From the NCBI GenBank assembly GCA_016719565.1, contig JADJYU010000007.1, positions 310,001-374,000 on the forward strand: a stretch of DNA of 64,000 nucleotides, in the 5' to 3' direction. The notes under the pieces are model-generated. The model ran no database searches, had not been told where the DNA came from, and saw only the letters and a program-made list of their open reading frames with translations. The position numbers and the translations under genes were made by a program. Each line of letters begins with the position of its first letter. Position 1 is the first letter of the stretch. This document shows, in pieces, positions 9,019 through 17,902 of this stretch. The DNA is from Ignavibacteria bacterium (lineage in GTDB: Bacteria; Bacteroidota; Ignavibacteria; Tepidaquicellales; Tepidaquicellaceae).

Positions 9019-10872
9019 TTGAAAAATCTATTATTTAATAAAAAGTTAAGAAATATTGCTATTATAGCTCACGTTGATCATGGTAAGACCACTCTTGTAG
9101 ATCATATGTTCAGACAAAGCGGCATGTTCCGCGAAAATCAGGAAGTTACAGACAGACTTATGGACAGTATGGATCTCGAAAAGGAAAGAGGAATCACTAT
9201 AGCTGCTAAAAACTGCTCCGTAACATGGGGCGATACAAAAATAAATATTCTCGATACTCCGGGTCACGCTGATTTCGGAGGCGAAGTGGAAAGAGCTTTA
9301 ATGATGGTCGACGGCGTAATACTTTTAGTGGATGCTTCTGAAGGACCTCTTCCGCAAACCAGATTTGTTTTGAAAAAAGCGCTTGAGTCTGAATTAAAGA
9401 TCATCGTAGTCGTAAACAAGATCGACAGAAAAGACGCCAGACCGCAGGAAGTGCTGAATGAAGTTTATGATCTGTTCATTGATCTTGACGCAAATGAAGA
9501 ACAGATAGAATTTCCGGTGCTTTATGCAATAGGTAGAGACGGCATCGCGCAAAAAAATCTCAGCGATAAAGGTAAGGATCTTTCTATTCTGTTTGAAACA
9601 ATAATTGAAGAAATCAATCCTCCTTCTTATGATCCTGACGAACCTTTCCAAATGCTTGTAGCAGATCTTGATTATTCCGATTATGTAGGAAGACTTGCAA
9701 TCGGCAAGATCGCTAACGGTATGATCAAAAAGAATGATGAGCTTGTATGTATTAATGAAAATGGTGATGCTCTTCCTTTGAAGATATCAAAACTTCAGAT
9801 ATATGACGGTGTCAATTTTAAGGAATCTGAATTGGTCGAAGCAGGGGATATTGCAATACTTGCAGGCATTGAGGATGTTCATATCGGTGATACAGTTTGT
9901 AATAAAGAATCTCCCAAAGCTCTGAAAAGAATTGCCGTGGATGAACCTACGATCTCCATGAAGTTTTCAATAAATACTTCTCCGCTTTCCGGCAGAGAAG
10001 GAAAAATTGTCCAGTCAAATAAGATCAGAGAACGTCTTATGAAAGAAACTCTGAGTAACGTCGGACTAAAAGTGGAAGATACAAACGAAGGCGACAGTTT
10101 CATTGTAAAAGGCAGAGGTGAATTTCAAATGGTCATTCTGATAGAAACAATGAGAAGAGAAGGATTTGAATTAAGCGTGGGAAGACCGCAGGTTATTTTT
10201 AAGAGAAAAGACGGAAAGCTGTTAGAGCCAATTGAACACTTATTCATAGACTGTGATGAAAATTTTGTCGGGATCATTTCCGAAAAACTTTCCAAGCGAA
10301 AGGGCAGAATGATCAATCTCGTTAATCACGGTACCGGAAGAGTGAGAGTTGAGTTTTCAATTCCTTCAAGATCTCTCATCGGTTACAGAAATGAATTTCT
10401 TACGGATACCCGCGGAACCGGGATCATGAATTCTTATCTGCAGGGTTATGAAGAGCACCGGGGTGAATTTCCCGCAAGATTAACCGGCTCTCTTGTATCT
10501 GACAGGATCGGCGAAGCATTATCATATTCACTTTACAATCTTGAGCCGAGAGGCACTTTGTTTTGTGTTCCGAATGATGTTGTATATGAGGGAATGATAG
10601 TCGGTGAACATAACAGGGATAATGATCTTGATGTAAATCCAACCAAAGGAAAAAAGCTTTCCAATATGCGGGCTTCAGGAAAAGATGAAAGCATGATCCT
10701 TACGCCTGTTGTTCCTATGACTCTTGAAAAAGCTATAGATTTTATAAAAGATGACGAACTGGTGGAAGTCACTCCGAAAACCATAAGATTAAGAAAAGCG
10801 ATTTTATCTTCACAGACCAGACATACTAACAGAGGTAAAGCATTTCAGAAATTAACAGAGGTAATGCAGTAA
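9019..10872 (+). CDS. typA: Translational GTPase TypA/BipA
   Basis: Ribosome-associated GTPase of the EF-G-like family, involved in 50S assembly and stress or cold adaptation. It has G1 AHVDHGKTT, switch ERGITI, G3 DTPGHADFGGE and G4 NKID, then the EF-G-like domains and the TypA C-terminal domain; 617 residues is typical. The start is TTG at 9019. The only upstream in-frame ATG (8953) is closed by a TAA, and the next methionine lies beyond the P-loop. The ferredoxin gene starts 4 bases after its stop, so the two are surely co-transcribed. Confidence 0.96.
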   Translation: MKNLLFNKKLRNIAIIAHVDHGKTTLVDHMFRQSGMFRENQEVTDRLMDSMDLEKERGITIAAKNCSVTWGDTKINILDTPGHADFGGEVERALMMVDGVILLVDASEGPLPQTRFVLKKALESELKIIVVVNKIDRKDARPQEVLNEVYDLFIDLDANEEQIEFPVLYAIGRDGIAQKNLSDKGKDLSILFETIIEEINPPSYDPDEPFQMLVADLDYSDYVGRLAIGKIANGMIKKNDELVCINENGDALPLKISKLQIYDGVNFKESELVEAGDIAILAGIEDVHIGDTVCNKESPKALKRIAVDEPTISMKFSINTSPLSGREGKIVQSNKIRERLMKETLSNVGLKVEDTNEGDSFIVKGRGEFQMVILIETMRREGFELSVGRPQVIFKRKDGKLLEPIEHLFIDCDENFVGIISEKLSKRKGRMINLVNHGTGRVRVEFSIPSRSLIGYRNEFLTDTRGTGIMNSYLQGYEEHRGEFPARLTGSLVSDRIGEALSYSLYNLEPRGTLFCVPNDVVYEGMIVGEHNRDNDLDVNPTKGKKLSNMRASGKDESMILTPVVPMTLEKAIDFIKDDELVEVTPKTIRLRKAILSSQTRHTNRGKAFQKLTEVMQ

Positions 10873-10876
10873 TTTT

Positions 10877-11227
10877 ATGAGTTCAAAATCACTAGATGAA
10901 AAAGTAGAAAAGCTTGCGCTTGGAAAAATTAAGAGACATATTTTTCTATGCTGCGATCAGGTAAAGGATAAATGCTGTGATTATAATGAAGGCATGAGAT
11001 CATGGGAATATCTTAAAGACAGACTTAAAGAACTTGGTCTGACCAATGAAGGCGGTATCAACAGAACAAAAGCCAACTGTCTCAGGATCTGCATGGACGG
11101 ACCTATAGCTGTCGTTTATCCTGAAGGCGTCTGGTACAGAAACTGTACACCTGAAGTGCTTGAAAGAATTATAAAGGAACATTTAATAAACGGAAATCCC
11201 GTTGAAGAATTCAGAATCCGGGTTTAA
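10877..11227 (+). CDS. Thioredoxin-fold (2Fe-2S) ferredoxin domain protein
   Basis: Small 116-residue protein of the thioredoxin-like 2Fe-2S ferredoxin family. Cysteines that could hold the cluster lie in HIFLCCDQVKDKCC near the N-terminus and in ANCLRIC in the second half, followed by the family motif GP(I/V)AVVYPEGVWY. It is likely a soluble electron carrier; the partner is unknown. It lies between typA (4-base gap) and an M3 peptidase (37-base gap). Confidence 0.88.
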   Translation: MSSKSLDEKVEKLALGKIKRHIFLCCDQVKDKCCDYNEGMRSWEYLKDRLKELGLTNEGGINRTKANCLRICMDGPIAVVYPEGVWYRNCTPEVLERIIKEHLINGNPVEEFRIRV

Positions 11228-11264
11228 AAATTATTTATAAAAGTATCTGAAAGGAAAATTTATT

Positions 11265-12971
11265 ATGAAATTAAAGTTTAATGAGTTTGAATATAAACGT
11301 CCTGATATTAAATCAATCGAAAGTGATTTCGACGTTTTACTGAATGAGTTTAAGAATGCATCAGGCGCTGATGAACAGTATTCGGTAATGAAAAAAATCA
11401 ATAATGTCAGAAAAGATTATGACTCAATGAGCAGAATTGCTTCAATTAGATTTACTGTTGATACTTCAGATAAATTTTATGAAGAAGAACATGATTTTTT
11501 TGATGAGATCGGACCTGTTTTTTCTGGACTGGTAAAAAGATTTTATACTGAACTTATTAGTTCGCCTTTTAGAAATGAGCTTGAAGAAATATGTGGAAAT
11601 CATATTTTTAAAATTGCGGAAATTTCAGTAAAAACTTTTAAGCCTGAAATATTAGAAGATCTGAAAAAAGAGAATCAGCTTGCCTCGAAATATGTAAGAC
11701 TTATTGCATCTGCTAAGATTGAATTCGAAGGGGAAGAAAGAAATCTCGCGGGGATGGATCCGTTTATGCAGTCTGATAACAGGGAAATTAGAAAAAAAGC
11801 TCATGACGCTAAATGGAATTTTTTTACTGAAAATGAAAATGAAATTGATATGATCTATGATGAGCTTGTAAAAGTGCGGACAAAGATAGCTCACAAACTC
11901 GGATATGAAAATTATGTACAGCTTGGTTATGACAGATTAAAACGAACCGGATATACCAGTGATGAGATCTCAAATTTCAGAAATGATATTAAGGATTATC
12001 TGGTACCATTCACACAGGAGCTGAAAGAACTTCAGAAAAAGAGAACAGGTCTGGAAAAACTTCATTACTTTGATGAAGAATATAATTTCAAAAATGGCAA
12101 TCCTAAACCTAAAGGTTCTCCTGACTGGATCGTGGAGCAGGCGAAGATCATGTATGACAAACTGTCACCGGAGACAAATGAATTTTTTAATTTCATGATC
12201 GAACATGATGTAATGGATCTTTATAACAGAAAGAATAAATCCGCAGGAGGTTATTGTTCTTTTATCCAGAAATATCAGACTCCTTTCATTTTTGCAAATA
12301 TGAACGGAACAGATCATGATATAAAAGTACTTACTCACGAAGCGGGACATGCATTTCAGGCTTATGAAAGCAGGGGGTTTGAAATCCCGGAATATCAGCA
12401 TCCTACTCTTGAGGCATGTGAGATCCATTCTATGAGTATGGAATTTATTACATGGCCATGGATGGATTTATTTTTTAAAGACGACACAGAGAAATTTATG
12501 TTTTCACATCTGAACAGAGCGCTTACATTTATTCCTTACGGTGTAACGGTAGATGAATATCAGCATTATGTATATACTAATCCTGAAGCTTCTCCTGCAG
12601 AGAGAAAATCGATGTGGAGAGAGATCGAGAAAAAATATATGCCCCATAAAAATTATGAAGGCAATGATTTTCTTGAAAGGGGAGGTTACTGGTTTGCGCA
12701 GGGACATATTTTCAGAATGCCGTTCTATTATATTGATTATTGTCTGGCTCAGATCTGCGCTCTGCAGTTCTGGATCAAATGTAATCATGACAGGGATATT
12801 GCCTGGAAAGATTATCTGGATCTTTGCAAAGAAGGCGGCAGCAGATCTTTCCTAGATCTGATCAAAGTCGCAAAAATAGATTCGCCTTTTGAGAAACATG
12901 TTGTTGAGTCAATTGTAAGCTATTCTGAAAACTGGCTTGAAAGTGTCAGCAAAGAATACGAGCTCGTATAA
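11265..12971 (+). CDS. M3 family oligoendopeptidase (copy 2)
   Basis: Second M3 zinc oligopeptidase, also 568 residues. The zinc motif is LTHEAGHAFQAY and the third ligand lies in EACEIHSMSMEF. It matches the gene at 7010 along its whole length with many local differences, which suggests an old duplication. The copies are separated by typA and the ferredoxin gene. No signal peptide. Both have complete active sites, so both are probably working enzymes, perhaps with different peptide preferences. Confidence 0.93.
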   Translation: MKLKFNEFEYKRPDIKSIESDFDVLLNEFKNASGADEQYSVMKKINNVRKDYDSMSRIASIRFTVDTSDKFYEEEHDFFDEIGPVFSGLVKRFYTELISSPFRNELEEICGNHIFKIAEISVKTFKPEILEDLKKENQLASKYVRLIASAKIEFEGEERNLAGMDPFMQSDNREIRKKAHDAKWNFFTENENEIDMIYDELVKVRTKIAHKLGYENYVQLGYDRLKRTGYTSDEISNFRNDIKDYLVPFTQELKELQKKRTGLEKLHYFDEEYNFKNGNPKPKGSPDWIVEQAKIMYDKLSPETNEFFNFMIEHDVMDLYNRKNKSAGGYCSFIQKYQTPFIFANMNGTDHDIKVLTHEAGHAFQAYESRGFEIPEYQHPTLEACEIHSMSMEFITWPWMDLFFKDDTEKFMFSHLNRALTFIPYGVTVDEYQHYVYTNPEASPAERKSMWREIEKKYMPHKNYEGNDFLERGGYWFAQGHIFRMPFYYIDYCLAQICALQFWIKCNHDRDIAWKDYLDLCKEGGSRSFLDLIKVAKIDSPFEKHVVESIVSYSENWLESVSKEYELV

Positions 12972-13009
12972 TATTTTGAAAAAGTATTAATCGGGATTTA
13001 TTATAGTGC

Positions 13010-13906
13010 ATGAAAAAAATATTTAATTACAGAGTTTTACTCTATTATAAATATGTTCATATAGAAGATCACGAATCATATGTAAAACTACATATGAAGT
13101 TCTGTACTTCTCTCGGATTAAAAGGAAGAATTCTTATTGCTGAAGAAGGTATCAACGGCACTGTCTCCGGAACCACAGATCAGACAAACGCTTACATCTA
13201 TGCAATGAGAATGGATACCAGATTCAAAGACATGGTTTTTAAAATTGATGAAACGGAAGAACATGCTTTTAAAAAACTGTATGTAAGACCTAAGAAAGAA
13301 ATTGTTACAATGGATCTGGATAATGATCTCGATCCGAATCAGATAACAGGTAAGCGCCTAAAGCCTGCGGAGTTTCTTGAAGCAATGAAAGATGAAAATG
13401 TTTTAATTGTAGATGTCAGAAATGATTATGAGTATGATATCGGACATTTTAAAAATGCAGTCAGACCGGATGTTAAAAATTTCAAACAATTTCCTGAATG
13501 GACAAAAAAAAATAAAGAGCTTTTAAAAAATAAGAAAATTCTCGCATACTGCACCGGCGGCGTCAGATGTGAAAAATTCTCAGGTTATCTTGTAAGGGAA
13601 GGTTTTACAAATGTGAATCAGCTTAAAGGCGGTATCATTGCATACTCAAAACATCCGGATACAAAAGGGAGTATGTTCGAAGGAAAATGCTATGTCTTTG
13701 ATGAAAGGATTGCTGTCGATGTGAATTTTGCAGAAGGCACTAAAATTGTCGGAAAGTGTTTTCATTGCGGAAATCCCAGCGACAGATATGTAAACTGCGC
13801 TCACCTCAGCTGCCATGCACAGTTCCTCTGCTGTGAAAACTGTGAAGAAAAAACCGCCAGGACCTGCTCGGAAAAATGCAGGGAAGTTGTAGACCAGTAT
13901 ATTTAA
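13010..13906 (+). CDS. trhO: tRNA uridine(34) hydroxylase TrhO (rhodanese domain)
   Basis: 298-residue member of the YceA/TrhO family, which makes 5-hydroxyuridine at the wobble base of tRNA. An N-terminal acylphosphatase-like domain (about residues 1-95; EEGINGTVSG) is followed by a rhodanese domain with active-site loop YCTGGVRCEK. A cysteine-rich tail follows (CFHCGNP, CAHLSCHAQFLCCENC), probably a metal-binding knuckle. It lies 38 bases after the second peptidase gene. Confidence 0.93.
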   Translation: MKKIFNYRVLLYYKYVHIEDHESYVKLHMKFCTSLGLKGRILIAEEGINGTVSGTTDQTNAYIYAMRMDTRFKDMVFKIDETEEHAFKKLYVRPKKEIVTMDLDNDLDPNQITGKRLKPAEFLEAMKDENVLIVDVRNDYEYDIGHFKNAVRPDVKNFKQFPEWTKKNKELLKNKKILAYCTGGVRCEKFSGYLVREGFTNVNQLKGGIIAYSKHPDTKGSMFEGKCYVFDERIAVDVNFAEGTKIVGKCFHCGNPSDRYVNCAHLSCHAQFLCCENCEEKTARTCSEKCREVVDQYI

Positions 13907-14035
13907 ATTTAATCCCTTTTACTATCACTTTATAAATATTTCGTCTCTCCTGATATTACAATTCATATAATCGAACTTTTTAAACTAAACCACTGATATT
14001 ATGATTCAGAGAATTTAAAATTTGAAATACTTTAT

Positions 14036-14067
14036 TTGTCATTTGTCATTTGTAATTTGTAATTGCC
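14036..14067. repeat. Short low-complexity direct repeats (TTTGTCATTTGT / TTTGTAATTTGT)
   Basis: Four near-identical ATTTGT-based units in a row between two convergent genes. A closely related string occurs at 52624-52660. Strings of this kind are scattered in intergenic DNA of many FCB-group genomes; the function is unknown. Confidence 0.6.
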
Positions 14068-14069
14068 TT

Positions 14070-15263
14070 TTAACAATTTTTCCCCGCCGCCACACCCGAT
14101 GACCACGCCCATTGAAAATTATATCCGCCGAGCCATCCTGTAACATCAGATGCCTCGCCGATAAAGTATAGTCCTTTTACTTTTTTCGATTCCATGGTTT
14201 TAGAAGAAAGTTCAGAAGTATCAATACCACCGGCTGTAACTTCCGCTTTTGCATAACCTTCTGTTCCCGAAGGAATCAATTCCCAGTTATGGATTTTTTC
14301 AGATAATAATTTTATGTCTTTTTGAGAGTACTGATTCAACGGTTTTGATGAAAAATATTTATCAGTAAAAGTCTCCGCGAAACGCTTTGGAAAATAAGCA
14401 GACAGGAAATTCGTAAGATGAATTTTGCTTCCGGTATTTTCCGAAAATAATTTAAACAGATCTGTATCAGGAAGCAGATCAATTTCAAATGCATTAACAT
14501 TATCACTTTTAGCAGAAAATGTTTCATTCAGATAGGATGATATCTGAAGAACAGCCGGACCGCTGAGACCTCTGTGAGTGAATAATATATTTTCCCTGAA
14601 TTTTATTTTACCTTTTGAAACTACACAGTCAACCGATACACCGCTTATTCTTGAAAATTCTTTCCACTCATTTAAATCAAATGTAAGAGGCACCAGCGCA
14701 GGATAAGGTTTGCAGATGTTTATTTTGAATTGATCAGCGACCCTGAATGCAAGATCCGTCGCGCCCATTTTCGGAATGGATAATCCGCCCGAAGCAATTA
14801 TTAAAGATGCGCAGGAATAATTATTGTAAGATGATGTTATTTCGAATTTCCCGTTGTGATTGATCCCGGATATTCTGCAGTCAGTGATAATCTTTACTCC
14901 GTATTTTTTGCATTCGTCAGTCAGCATGTTTAGAATTTCTCCCGAACTTCCGTTACAGAAAAGCTGTCCAAGCTTTTTCTCATGATAACTGATCCCATGC
15001 TGAGATACTAGTTTCGTAAAGTCCTCAGGCGTATATCCTGCCAGCGCGGATTTGCAAAAATGAGGATTTCCTGAAATAAAATTTTCAGAAGTAACTATCC
15101 TGTTAGTGAAATTGCATCTGCCGCCTCCGGAGATCAGAATTTTCTTCCCGGGTTTTTCGGAAAGCTCAAGTATAGTAACTGACCTTCCTCTTTTGCCGGC
15201 TTCTGCCGCGCACATCAGCCCGGCAGCGCCCGCTCCGATTATCAATACATCAACCTCTTTCAA
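14070..15263 (-). CDS. NAD(P)/FAD-dependent oxidoreductase, BaiN/YhiN (HI0933) family
   Basis: Flavoprotein of 397 residues. The N-terminal FAD-binding motif is VDVLIIGAGAAGLMCA, followed by the family hallmark ISGGGRCNFTN and a C-terminal GLYFIGEASDVTGWLGGYN motif. Relatives are putative flavin reductases; BaiN takes part in bile-acid dehydroxylation in clostridia, which need not apply here. It converges with trhO across 163 bases of low-complexity DNA. Confidence 0.92.
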   Translation of the reverse strand: MKEVDVLIIGAGAAGLMCAAEAGKRGRSVTILELSEKPGKKILISGGGRCNFTNRIVTSENFISGNPHFCKSALAGYTPEDFTKLVSQHGISYHEKKLGQLFCNGSSGEILNMLTDECKKYGVKIITDCRISGINHNGKFEITSSYNNYSCASLIIASGGLSIPKMGATDLAFRVADQFKINICKPYPALVPLTFDLNEWKEFSRISGVSVDCVVSKGKIKFRENILFTHRGLSGPAVLQISSYLNETFSAKSDNVNAFEIDLLPDTDLFKLFSENTGSKIHLTNFLSAYFPKRFAETFTDKYFSSKPLNQYSQKDIKLLSEKIHNWELIPSGTEGYAKAEVTAGGIDTSELSSKTMESKKVKGLYFIGEASDVTGWLGGYNFQWAWSSGVAAGKNC

Positions 15264-15329
15264 GATAAGTCAGTTTTTCAATTAAATTTCTTTCGTATAA
15301 ATTAAGAAATATAAAAATTATATTTGATC

Positions 15330-16166
15330 ATGAATTCATATGAGAGCAGGTTAAATCACCTGCTTAGTCTTTCCGGTAAAATTAATGAAAGAATTGATTA
15401 TTTGTTATTGAAAAGTAATAAATATTCTTTCAGAAGGCTTTGGATATTTTTAGCCGGACTTATTTTAACTATCATTGTTTTAAATTTTAATTCAGCGGCA
15501 GGATTAATTGCCGGTATAATATCGCTGCTGGTTTTTGCACTGACTGTTCATTATCATAACCGGCTTCTTCACTCAGTAAAAAAATTTTCTTTTTTTAAAA
15601 AACTTCAGGATGAGAATATCGCAAGGATGAAAGTGGACTGGTCCGGAATCCCTGAGAATGTCAAAAATATTAATCCGGATGAGTCATCAACTTTTAAAGA
15701 TCTTGATCTGACAGGAAACAAATCTCTTCACCGGCTTCTTGATACATCGGTTTCAACTGAAGGGAGCAGTATGCTTGCAAAACTTATTTCTCAGTTTTCT
15801 CCGGATGTAAAGATAATTAACAGAAATCAGAAGATTGTAAGAGAGCTTTCTTTGAAAAAAAGATTCAGGGATAAACTGATCCTTAAAGCACGTCTTATCT
15901 CATTAAAACCGCTGAACGGCAGTGATATTCTGAACTGGCTTAAGAAAGCTGAGCATTCAACAGTACCGGATTTTCTTATTCCCGTATCCTATATTTTTAT
16001 TTTCACATTCGTTACACTTTTCATTTTATACAATCTGGGAATAATGGGAAACATCTGGTTTGCAGTATTCCTTATGTATCTGATATTTTACGGCAAATAC
16101 CAGAAGCAGGTATCATCAGTATTTGAAGAGTCTTCTTTATTAAGCGATCAGATCAGGAAATTTTAG
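15330..16166 (+). CDS. Membrane MutS-like protein, N-terminal half (gene interrupted by in-frame TAG)
   Basis: First part of a MutS-related protein. I take the ATG at 15330; a TTG lies two codons upstream. Helical segments frame two hydrophobic pairs: one near residues 40-75 and one near 215-250 (PVSYIFIFTFVTLFILYNLG), so this family member is membrane-anchored, as Bacteroidota relatives are. The frame stops at TAG (16164-16166) and then stays open in the same frame through the ATPase half to 17141. Joined, the gene would give about 604 residues, the usual family length. Either a nonsense mutation, a wrong base, or suppression of TAG explains it. Confidence 0.8.
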   Translation: MNSYESRLNHLLSLSGKINERIDYLLLKSNKYSFRRLWIFLAGLILTIIVLNFNSAAGLIAGIISLLVFALTVHYHNRLLHSVKKFSFFKKLQDENIARMKVDWSGIPENVKNINPDESSTFKDLDLTGNKSLHRLLDTSVSTEGSSMLAKLISQFSPDVKIINRNQKIVRELSLKKRFRDKLILKARLISLKPLNGSDILNWLKKAEHSTVPDFLIPVSYIFIFTFVTLFILYNLGIMGNIWFAVFLMYLIFYGKYQKQVSSVFEESSLLSDQIRKF

Positions 16167-16178
16167 GTTCTTATTCAG

Positions 16179-17141
16179 ATGATTGAAAAGTTTGAATTTA
16201 ATGAAAGCAGGAATACATCGGAATTCCTGGAAATATTTAAAGCAAAAAATGACGGCGCATCTGATGAACTTAAAAAATTAGACAGACTTATTGCGCTTGT
16301 CAGACTCAGAGAAAATCCAATCTACAGAATAATATTTAATTTAATACTGCCGTTTGATTTTATTGTCTGCAAAAAATTACTGACCTTAATATCTGATATC
16401 GAGCATAAGCTGCCGGAATGGCTGGAAAAATTTCAGGAACTTGAATGTCTTATTTCACTTGCAAATTTTTCATATCTGAATCCTGACTACAATTTTCCTG
16501 AATTTGAAACAGGAAACGAGAATACTTTTGAAATAAAAAACTGCGGTCATCCTTTACTGACCAGAGGTAAGAAGATCTGTAATGATTTTGCATTTATAAA
16601 TTCCGGAACGATTCTTATAACAGGTTCCAATATGTCCGGTAAAAGCACTTTTCTTAAAACAGTGGGAATAAATCATTGCCTTGCCAACGCAGGAGCGCCG
16701 GTTAATGCAGATCATTTCCGTACTTCAGTTTTTAATTTATTCACATGTATAAAAGTAAATGATTCCGTATCGGACGGTATTTCTTATTTCTATGCGGAAG
16801 TAAAGCGGCTGAAGGAGCTGATTGACGAAATAAATAATTCCAGAGGCAGAAAAATATTCTTTCTGATCGATGAAATATTCAAAGGAACCAATAATAAAGA
16901 AAGGCTGACAGGCAGCCGCGAGTTTATTAAATATCTGTCTAAACAAAACTGCGCAGGATTTATAAGCACTCATGATCTTGAACTTGTAAATTTATCTCAG
17001 GAAAACTTTAATGTAACCAATTTCCATTTCAGGGAAGAGATAATCAATAATGAAATGATATTTGATTATAAGATCCATGCAGGTCCGTGCCCGACTACAA
17101 ATGCATTAAAAATTATGGAAATTGCAGGTCTTCCTGTATGA
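16179..17141 (+). CDS. MutS-like protein, C-terminal ATPase half (same gene as preceding)
   Basis: Carries the MutS ATPase: Walker A GSNMSGKSTF, Walker B FFLIDEIFKGTN and the STHDLEL switch motif. The ATG at 16179 lies four codons after the TAG that ends the N-terminal half and is in the same frame, so this is the rest of one gene. It lacks the mismatch-recognition domain of true MutS. The natural role of this membrane MutS family is not known to me. It ends with TGA. Confidence 0.85.
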   Translation: MIEKFEFNESRNTSEFLEIFKAKNDGASDELKKLDRLIALVRLRENPIYRIIFNLILPFDFIVCKKLLTLISDIEHKLPEWLEKFQELECLISLANFSYLNPDYNFPEFETGNENTFEIKNCGHPLLTRGKKICNDFAFINSGTILITGSNMSGKSTFLKTVGINHCLANAGAPVNADHFRTSVFNLFTCIKVNDSVSDGISYFYAEVKRLKELIDEINNSRGRKIFFLIDEIFKGTNNKERLTGSREFIKYLSKQNCAGFISTHDLELVNLSQENFNVTNFHFREEIINNEMIFDYKIHAGPCPTTNALKIMEIAGLPV

Positions 17142-17345
17142 GTTTTAATTTGAAAAACTCTTAAGATGTCGGCTTAAAAAAATCATATTTAGTTTTAGTA
17201 TTATATGTTAAATTATAACAAACAATTTCATCTTCATTATACATTTTATTTTCAGAATTATTAATTCCCTGAATTAAATTTTCTCTCTGAACTTAAATTT
17301 TAATTTTATTTATTATAAATTCTATCAATCTCAAAAAATTTTATT

Positions 17346-17834
17346 ATGGATACAATATTAAAAGATGAAGTCAGAAAAATAACTGATAAGATAATTGAAA
17401 TAAGAAGATCAAAAGGGGATGAAAATCACGAGCTTGAAATTACTGAGAATTCCGCCAGGTTTAAAGAGCTGATAACTAATCATATAATTCCCTTAGTAAA
17501 AGAAACAAATATGATCATCGGAAGGTCGGGCTGCTCGATGAATTATTATTCAAATGAACTGGCTGTTATAAGAGATCCGAAGAAAAGAATCTTCATTCAG
17601 ATACTTTTTTATCCATACGGTCACAGTAAAATTACCCTCGGTGTAAACGCTCCTTTCCTTCAGTTCGCATACAGTCCGGTTAAAGAAAACATTAAGATCA
17701 CTCAGAAACTTTCAATTAAATCTGATGAACCCCGGATAAAAATCGATGAGATTGAAATTAACGATATGGTTCAGGAAAAAATCAACAGGTATTTTATTGA
17801 TTTTCTTAATGAGACCATAGTATATAATAAATAA
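17346..17834 (+). CDS. Hypothetical protein, 162 aa
   Basis: I do not recognise a family. It is a soluble, mixed alpha/beta, highly charged protein with no signal peptide or membrane segment. Helical N-terminal third; a central part with GRSGCSMNYYSNELAV and PKKRIFIQILFYPYGH looks strand-rich. It stands alone, 204 bases after the MutS-like gene and 68 bases before a secreted peptidase. Codon use looks like its neighbours. Confidence 0.7.
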   Translation: MDTILKDEVRKITDKIIEIRRSKGDENHELEITENSARFKELITNHIIPLVKETNMIIGRSGCSMNYYSNELAVIRDPKKRIFIQILFYPYGHSKITLGVNAPFLQFAYSPVKENIKITQKLSIKSDEPRIKIDEIEINDMVQEKINRYFIDFLNETIVYNK

Positions 17835-17902
17835 TCATAAGCGCTTCGATCAGTAAAATATTTTTTAATTAAAGTAAGGTTAATATTTTAAAAATATAGA
17901 TA

